From Planctomycetota bacterium (lineage in GTDB: Bacteria > Planctomycetota > UBA1135 > JADKAF01), in NCBI GenBank assembly GCA_016719295.1, contig JADKAF010000001.1:5332001-5396000 (forward strand): DNA of 64,000 bases, given 5' to 3'. Of this stretch, positions 59,132 to 64,000 are shown one piece after another. A program made the position numbers and the translations under genes. How positions within the stretch are numbered: position 1 is the first letter of the stretch; the number at the start of each line of letters is the position of its first letter. The notes beneath the pieces were generated by a model, which searched no databases, had not been told where the DNA came from, and worked only from the letters and a program-made list of their open reading frames with translations.

Positions 59132-62100
59132 ATGCTCTCGCGTGCAACGCTGCTCGCGGTCGCGCTCTCCGCGCCCGCACTTTCGGCCCAGACGACGTGG
59201 TACGTCGACGACTCGAACGCCTCGCCCGGCACCGGCACCTTGGGCGATCCGTTCCAGACCATCCAGCAAGGTGTCGCAGCCGCGGCTCCGAACGACACGG
59301 TGCAGGTGGCCGCGGGTCTCTATTCCGGCACGGTCTACGTGACGATCGATGACCTCGCCATCGTGGGTGCTGGTGTCGGAAACACGATCCTCGATGCCAC
59401 CGGTCAGGACGCGGGCTTCGATATCACCGCTCCGCCTCCGACGCCGACGCGCCTCGGCGTGCGCATCGAAGGCTTGACGGTGCGCCATGCCTCGCGGTGG
59501 CAGATCGTCGGCTGGAACCTGAGCAACCTGACCCTGCGCGACCTCGAGGCGATCGGGCTCGGGCGCAACGTCCCCTCGCCGGCGCCGAGCACGAATGCCG
59601 TCTATGGCGTCAGCCTCTCGCAGGTCACCAGCTCGCTCGTCGATGGCCTCTACGCGCACGACTGCTACGCAGCGGGCTTGGCCTTCACGGGCGGCAGCAC
59701 CGGCAACACGGTGCAGGACCTCGCGATCGACCAGTGCTCCGCGGATGGCGGCGGCTTCGCGAGCTTCCTCTGCTACACCGCGCCGGGGGTCTCGATCCCG
59801 GGCGGCGACGTCAGCGTGAGCTTCGCGGGGACGAATCTCATCTCGAACACTCCGTGGGCGATGTACCTCGAGGACATCCCGGGGACCACGGTCACGACCA
59901 CCGGAACGAGCACGCTCAGCCTGTCGAACGCCGCCGTTCCGCTGGTCCGCGTGGGCTTGGGCAGCGTCCCGAACCTGAGCGCGCTCACCACGGATCTCGG
60001 CATCCGCGTGCGGCTGATGGGCACGGAGCCGGCCCTGCCCACCGCTGAGGCGTACTTCGGGTCCACCGCGTCCGCGTACGCCGCCTCGCTCCTCGCCACG
60101 AGTCCCGCGACGGCGCTGATCCGCGCGCTCGACAGCGCGACCTTCTTCGTCGGCGCCGGCATGTCGATCCAGCTCGCCATCAACGCCGCCGTGAACGGTG
60201 AGAGCGTGGACGTCGGTCCGGGGACGTTCAGCGCGAACCTGATCCTCGCGAAGTCGCTCGCCTTGCGCGGCGCGCGCTCGGGCGTCGATGCGCGCGGCCG
60301 CGTGCCGTCGAGCCCGCCGAACCCGGCCGTCGAGACGGTGCTCTCCGCCGCGAGCGGCGCGATCCTGACGCTGCAGAGCGGCTGCGCGGGTGCATCGATC
60401 GACGGCTTCGCCTTCGTGGGCGGCGCGCGCGGCATCGAGTCGACCTCGGGTCCGCTGAACGGCCTCGCGATCCGCAACAACCACATGGAGGGCGGGACGA
60501 GCAGTCGGGTCTTCCTGAACGACGCGGGCACCGATCTCACCGTCTTCCAGAACGTCTTCCGCGCGGAGTCGGGTCCGATCACCTGCTTCCATCTCGACAC
60601 CGATCTCTTCGATGGCTTCTGGTTCCTCTGCAACGACGTGCTGCGGAACGGAGCGGCCGCCGGCACCGGCTTCTTCGTCGACGGCAACCGCAACGTGCGC
60701 CGCAGCGCATCGCGCGCGCCGCGCTTCGAGCAGAACCTCCTCCGCGGGCACGCGACCGGGGCGAACCTCGGCTCGCGCGCGACCGACGACGCCGTGATCC
60801 GCGCGAACAGCTTCACGCTGAACGCCTTCGATGGCCTGCAGGGCGGGATGATGGACGCGGTGATCGCGGAGAACGACTTCTCCAGCAACGGACGCAGCGG
60901 GCTCGCGCTCACGAGCTTCGGCAACGCCGATCCACTGCGCGGTGCGCAGCGCTGCCAGGTGATCGGCAACAGCTTCAGCGCCAACGCGCAGGAAGGGCTC
61001 TTCTTCTCCGCGACGCAGGCGCCGGGCACGATCTCGACCAACGTCGCGCAGTGCAACCGCTTCGCCGGCAACGCCATCGGCGCGCGGTATACGGGAGCCG
61101 AGACCATCGACTGCCGGAACAACTGGTGGAATCACCCGAGCGGCCCGAGCGGCGCCGGCTCCGGCATCGGCGATTCGGTCTCCGGCACGGGCATCAGCTT
61201 CACGCCTTGGCTCGGCCAGGCGCCGAGCGCGCCGAGCTCCTACGCCGTCGGCCTCTCGCCGCTCGATGTCGCCGTCGGCGACCTCGACGGTGACGGTCGC
61301 GCCGACATCGCCACCGCGAACTCCGGTAGCCACAGCGTGAGCGTCCTCACGAACGACGGCCTCGGCGGCTTCCCGGGCGCGGCCACCACGATTGCGCTGA
61401 ATCTCGGCGATGCGCCCAACTCGCTCGCGATCGGGCAGCTCGTCGCGGGTGGCAACGCGGAGATCGCGGTGCTCGCCGCGGGCAACAACCAGGTGCACGT
61501 GATCGCTCCCGGCAGCGGCATCCTCGCGAGCCATCCGCTGCCCGGCAGCGCCGGAGCGGAGCTCTGCGTCGCCGCGCTGAACGGCGGGGGCACTGCCGAT
61601 ATCGCGATCGCGATGAACGGCAGCCCGCTCGGCGGCGGCGGCGGCCTCGCCGTGATCTTGGACGGAGGCGCGCCGCTGCTCTTGGCACCCCCGATGCCGC
61701 TCGCGACCTGGCCCAAGGTCGAAGGCCTCGTCTGCTGCGACCTCGACGGAGACGGCGACCTCGATCTCGCGGCGACCGCGAGCGCGAATGCCATGGTCAG
61801 CTCTCCGGGCGACGTGCTGCTCTACGCGAACTCTGGCGCAGGCGCCTTCAGCTATGCCGGTGCGCTCTCGATCGGGCTCACCCCGAGCCAGTTCGTGCTG
61901 AGCCTCTGCTGCGGCGACCTCGATCGCAACGGTCGCAACGACCTCGCGGTCGCGTATGGCGACCTCGGCGGCGGCGGCGGCCTAGCGCGCCTCCTCCACG
62001 ACGCCTCGAGCTCGATGTCGCCGGCGGCCTTCACGCTGAACGGACCGACGACGAGTCCCCGCATCCCGAATGCCTTGCTCTGCACGGATCTCGAAGAGGA

Positions 62101-62722
62101 CTCGATCCCGGGCCACTCCGTCTCCACCGAGGTCGTCGCGGTGAACTCGGGCGAAGGTCTCTACACCGTATTCAACGACTTCAACGGCACCTCGTTCGGC
62201 TCGACCTACGCGTGCCTCGCCGGCATCTCGCCGACCTCGGTCGACGGCGGCGACGTCGATCTCGACTGCTTGCTCGACCTCGCCATCTGCGATGCCGCGA
62301 GCTCCCGCGTGATCGTGATCCCGAGCGGCGGCACGGCGCTCGCGCAGACCTACGGCACGGGCTGCATCGGCACCGCCGGCGTCCCGAGCATCGGCACCTT
62401 CGGCTTGCCGACGCTGGGCTCGATGAGCTTCCAGCTCACGCTCGCGAGCGCGCGGCCCTTCTCGCTCGCGATCCTGATCGGCGGCGCCGGCGTCGGCGCG
62501 CCGCCCGGCGGCTGCACGGGCTTGCTCGTCGACCCCGCGCTCTTCTTCTTCAACACCTTCACGAGCTTCGTCGGCAGCTCGCAGTTCCCGGCGGCGATCC
62601 CGAACGATCCCTTCCTCGACTGCGGCGAGTTCACCTTCCAGTGGGCGGTAGTCGATGCCCTCGGCGGCCTCGGCGGGGCGTACTCGCTGAGCAATGGCCT
62701 GCGCCTCCGGCTCGGAGACTGA
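59132..62722 (+). CDS. secreted beta-helix/FG-GAP protein with C-terminal sorting-like domain
   Basis: A 1,196-residue exported protein. AGGAGG lies 6 bases before the ATG; the signal ends near SAPALSAQ. Residues about 20-680 form a right-handed parallel beta-helix of the DUF1565/pectate-lyase-like type (YVDDSNASPGTGTLGDPFQTIQQGV, GMSIQLAINAAVNGESVDVGPGTF, AIRNNHMEGG, VIAENDFSSNGRSGL). Residues about 700-1030 are FG-GAP/VCBS propeller repeats (VAVGDLDGDGRADIATAN, VCCDLDGDGDLDLAAT). The last 130 residues begin YGTGCIGTAGVPSIG and contain the planctomycete C-terminal domain. Likely an extracellular polysaccharide-binding or structural protein; no catalytic triad is visible. A hairpin terminator follows. 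Confidence 0.85.
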   Translation: MLSRATLLAVALSAPALSAQTTWYVDDSNASPGTGTLGDPFQTIQQGVAAAAPNDTVQVAAGLYSGTVYVTIDDLAIVGAGVGNTILDATGQDAGFDITAPPPTPTRLGVRIEGLTVRHASRWQIVGWNLSNLTLRDLEAIGLGRNVPSPAPSTNAVYGVSLSQVTSSLVDGLYAHDCYAAGLAFTGGSTGNTVQDLAIDQCSADGGGFASFLCYTAPGVSIPGGDVSVSFAGTNLISNTPWAMYLEDIPGTTVTTTGTSTLSLSNAAVPLVRVGLGSVPNLSALTTDLGIRVRLMGTEPALPTAEAYFGSTASAYAASLLATSPATALIRALDSATFFVGAGMSIQLAINAAVNGESVDVGPGTFSANLILAKSLALRGARSGVDARGRVPSSPPNPAVETVLSAASGAILTLQSGCAGASIDGFAFVGGARGIESTSGPLNGLAIRNNHMEGGTSSRVFLNDAGTDLTVFQNVFRAESGPITCFHLDTDLFDGFWFLCNDVLRNGAAAGTGFFVDGNRNVRRSASRAPRFEQNLLRGHATGANLGSRATDDAVIRANSFTLNAFDGLQGGMMDAVIAENDFSSNGRSGLALTSFGNADPLRGAQRCQVIGNSFSANAQEGLFFSATQAPGTISTNVAQCNRFAGNAIGARYTGAETIDCRNNWWNHPSGPSGAGSGIGDSVSGTGISFTPWLGQAPSAPSSYAVGLSPLDVAVGDLDGDGRADIATANSGSHSVSVLTNDGLGGFPGAATTIALNLGDAPNSLAIGQLVAGGNAEIAVLAAGNNQVHVIAPGSGILASHPLPGSAGAELCVAALNGGGTADIAIAMNGSPLGGGGGLAVILDGGAPLLLAPPMPLATWPKVEGLVCCDLDGDGDLDLAATASANAMVSSPGDVLLYANSGAGAFSYAGALSIGLTPSQFVLSLCCGDLDRNGRNDLAVAYGDLGGGGGLARLLHDASSSMSPAAFTLNGPTTSPRIPNALLCTDLEEDSIPGHSVSTEVVAVNSGEGLYTVFNDFNGTSFGSTYACLAGISPTSVDGGDVDLDCLLDLAICDAASSRVIVIPSGGTALAQTYGTGCIGTAGVPSIGTFGLPTLGSMSFQLTLASARPFSLAILIGGAGVGAPPGGCTGLLVDPALFFFNTFTSFVGSSQFPAAIPNDPFLDCGEFTFQWAVVDALGGLGGAYSLSNGLRLRLGD

Positions 62723-62761
62723 GCCGCCGAGGCGCGCTCGCGCGCCCAGGCCTCGAGAGCT

Positions 62762-62795
62762 CGCGACCCGGTCTCGAGGCCGGGTCGCGTCGTTT
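62762..62795 (+). terminator. hairpin terminator after beta-helix gene
   Basis: Arms CGCGACCCGG (62762-62771) and CCGGGTCGCG (62780-62789) with loop TCTCGAGG, followed by TCGTTT. It is 39 bases past the stop at 62722 and has the best T-run among nearby hairpins. Confidence 0.7.
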
Positions 62796-62924
62796 CCAAG
62801 GCTCGTTCGTGAGGCGACGGACCTGCTACCCGTCCTTGCCGCGCGTCTTCGCTCACCCAAGAATCCGCGCTCTCCGCGACTCCGTCTCGGCCGAGCCTTC
62901 GGCCCGACGAGCCGCGACCGCGAG

Positions 62925-63758
62925 ATGGAGTCGCAGGTGCTGAAGGCGCTCTTCTGGTTGCTCGTGGCGCTCGACGCGGGCGCCATCGGTCTCTGGTTCG
63001 TGCTCGGACTCGCGGCCGCCGGTCCCTCGAAGACCAGCCCGCTCAGCGTGCTGCTGCTCTTGTTCGTCGTGCCGGGAGCGGTGTTGGCGGGGGCCGTGAT
63101 GCTCTGGCTGCGCGCGCCCGCGGACTGGCTGCGCGTGGTCGCCTTGCTCGTCGTCAGCGCGCCGTGGCTCGCGCTGGTGAGCTCGGCGCTCACGAGCGGG
63201 CGCTGGCTGCTCCGGAATCCCGGGGAGATGTACGGCGAGACGAAGCTCGCGCGCGCGCTGCGCGAGCTGGAGCGCGATCCGCGGCAGATCGAGACCGTGC
63301 GCGCGTTGCTGCGCGAGGGCGCCGATCCCAACGAGGAATTCGAGATGCTGCCGCTGGCGCAGGCGATCTACCTCGCGGGCCGCGTGGGCGACGAGCCGCT
63401 GCGCCTCCTGCTCGACGCGGGCGCTGATCCCAATCGCAAGGACCAGTTCGGCCGCCCGGCGTGGTTCGCGGCGACGGGAGCCACGGTCGATCCGGCGGTG
63501 ATGACGCTCTTGATCGAGCGCGGCGCGGATCTGCAGGCGACGGGGCGCGCAGGATGCGGCGGCGTCTGGCAGGCTTGGAACACGAGGAACTTCCGCGTCG
63601 CGCTGCTGCTCGTCGAGCGCGGCGCGACGCTCGGTGGGATCTCGCCGATGGGGCTCGACTTCGTCGCGACGCTCGAGGCCGAGGCGCGTCATCACGGCGG
63701 CGGACCGGAGGTCGCCGAGCTGTTGGCCGCCGTGCTGCGTCGACAGAAGGGTTCGTGA
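62925..63758 (+). CDS. membrane-anchored ankyrin-repeat protein
   Basis: A 277-residue protein: three membrane segments at about 7-29, 38-60 and 66-86, then a soluble ankyrin domain. Recognisable repeats are REGADPNEEFEMLPLAQAIYLAG, DEPLRLLLDAGADPNRKDQFGRPAWFAA and VDPAVMTLLIERGADLQATG. The ATG at 62925 begins the first membrane segment; the frame is open upstream. The arrangement places the ankyrin repeats probably in the cytoplasm. It is the second ankyrin protein in the window; they are similar in type but not evidently duplicates. Confidence 0.8.
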   Translation: MESQVLKALFWLLVALDAGAIGLWFVLGLAAAGPSKTSPLSVLLLLFVVPGAVLAGAVMLWLRAPADWLRVVALLVVSAPWLALVSSALTSGRWLLRNPGEMYGETKLARALRELERDPRQIETVRALLREGADPNEEFEMLPLAQAIYLAGRVGDEPLRLLLDAGADPNRKDQFGRPAWFAATGATVDPAVMTLLIERGADLQATGRAGCGGVWQAWNTRNFRVALLLVERGATLGGISPMGLDFVATLEAEARHHGGGPEVAELLAAVLRRQKGS

Positions 63759-63819
63759 GCCGAGCGAGAGCTTGCGAGCGCCGGGCTGCCTTCCGGCGCT
63801 CGGCGCGTATCCTGGGCGC

Positions 63820-64000
63820 ATGAGCCCCGCGCGCCCGATCCTCGCCGCCCTCCTCCTCGCCGGCGCACTCTCCGCGCAGAGCGCGCCTCTCGAGCTCGCG
63901 GCCACGCCGCCCCGCAGCGGAGCCGAGCTCGTCGTGCGGATCGGCGGCGGACGCAGTGGCGAGCCCTTCGCCCTCTGCGCCGACGCGCTGCCGGGGAGCG
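63820..64000 (+). CDS. secreted protein, 5' part only
   Basis: An ATG at 63820 opens a frame to the window end (60 codons). The N-terminus is a signal peptide (RPILAALLLAGALSAQ) with a typical Ala-X-Ala-like cleavage site, and the codons keep G or C at most third positions. The downstream residues (LELAATPPRSGAELVVRIGGG) resemble the strand-rich domains of other secreted proteins here. Its product continues outside. Confidence 0.65.
   Translation, partial: MSPARPILAALLLAGALSAQSAPLELAATPPRSGAELVVRIGGGRSGEPFALCADALPGS

Overview
The window is very GC-rich (roughly 70% by eye), with dense gene packing and third codon positions almost always G or C. The best guess is a member of the Planctomycetota, outside the well-studied genera. 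The main clue is the secreted proteins that end in a characteristic C-terminal domain (a YGTGC/YGSG start followed by short proline-, leucine- and glycine-rich blocks), together with FG-GAP/VCBS repeat lipoproteins, putative-Ig repeat proteins and several SUMF1-domain lipoproteins. No rRNA or tRNA gene is visible, so the phylum call is inference from protein style, not proof.

Layout: 1-1445, end of a TPR protein and a DUF4136/Sel1 lipoprotein. 1490-5127, a structured leader followed by an overlapping wecE / membrane glycosyltransferase / GT2 surface-glycan operon. 5128-5523, no gene. 5524-7331, a cupin-type XRE repressor with two palindromic operators, a GNAT enzyme in its operon and a divergent secreted protein. 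7338-9892, a BlaI-type repressor and an M56 sensor protease whose extracellular part is a squalene-cyclase-like toroid, with a clear BlaI box. 10039-16170, a formate module: fdhD, a frameshifted formate/nitrite channel, and a NAD-linked formate dehydrogenase (alpha subunit plus fused NuoE/NuoF-type diaphorase), with REP-like palindromes between fdhD and the channel gene. 16383-20910, a large secreted protein and an S9 peptidase. 21169-27654, a tightly coupled three-gene cassette (vWA protein, MacB-like ABC transporter, SUMF1 lipoprotein), the best candidate for an undescribed system. 27782-32895, lipoproteins including a 1,211-residue FG-GAP protein. 32951-33166, a 36-bp tandem repeat. 33173-36334, an RND pump without its usual partners. 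36492-41765, glycogen phosphorylase, a SenB-like selenosugar synthase and a class II photolyase. 41758-44094, a second class II photolyase fused to a renalase-like flavoprotein. 44170-46803, an ECF sigma factor operon and a TerB-like protein. 46863-47510, a strong bidirectional terminator and sodB. 47621-55845, secreted proteins, a methyltransferase, a newly noticed 47-codon gene and an ankyrin protein. 56003-58325, an atypical radical SAM protein with a cysteine-synthase-like enzyme. 58360-64000, more secreted and ankyrin proteins, the last cut by the window edge.

The themes are envelope and secreted proteins (about half the genes), formate oxidation feeding NADH, light and oxidative damage defence (two photolyases, superoxide dismutase, possibly selenium metabolism), and regulation at the membrane (BlaI/M56, ECF sigma factor). 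Many neighbours overlap by 4 bases (ATGA or GTGA), and I used this to choose starts and define operons.
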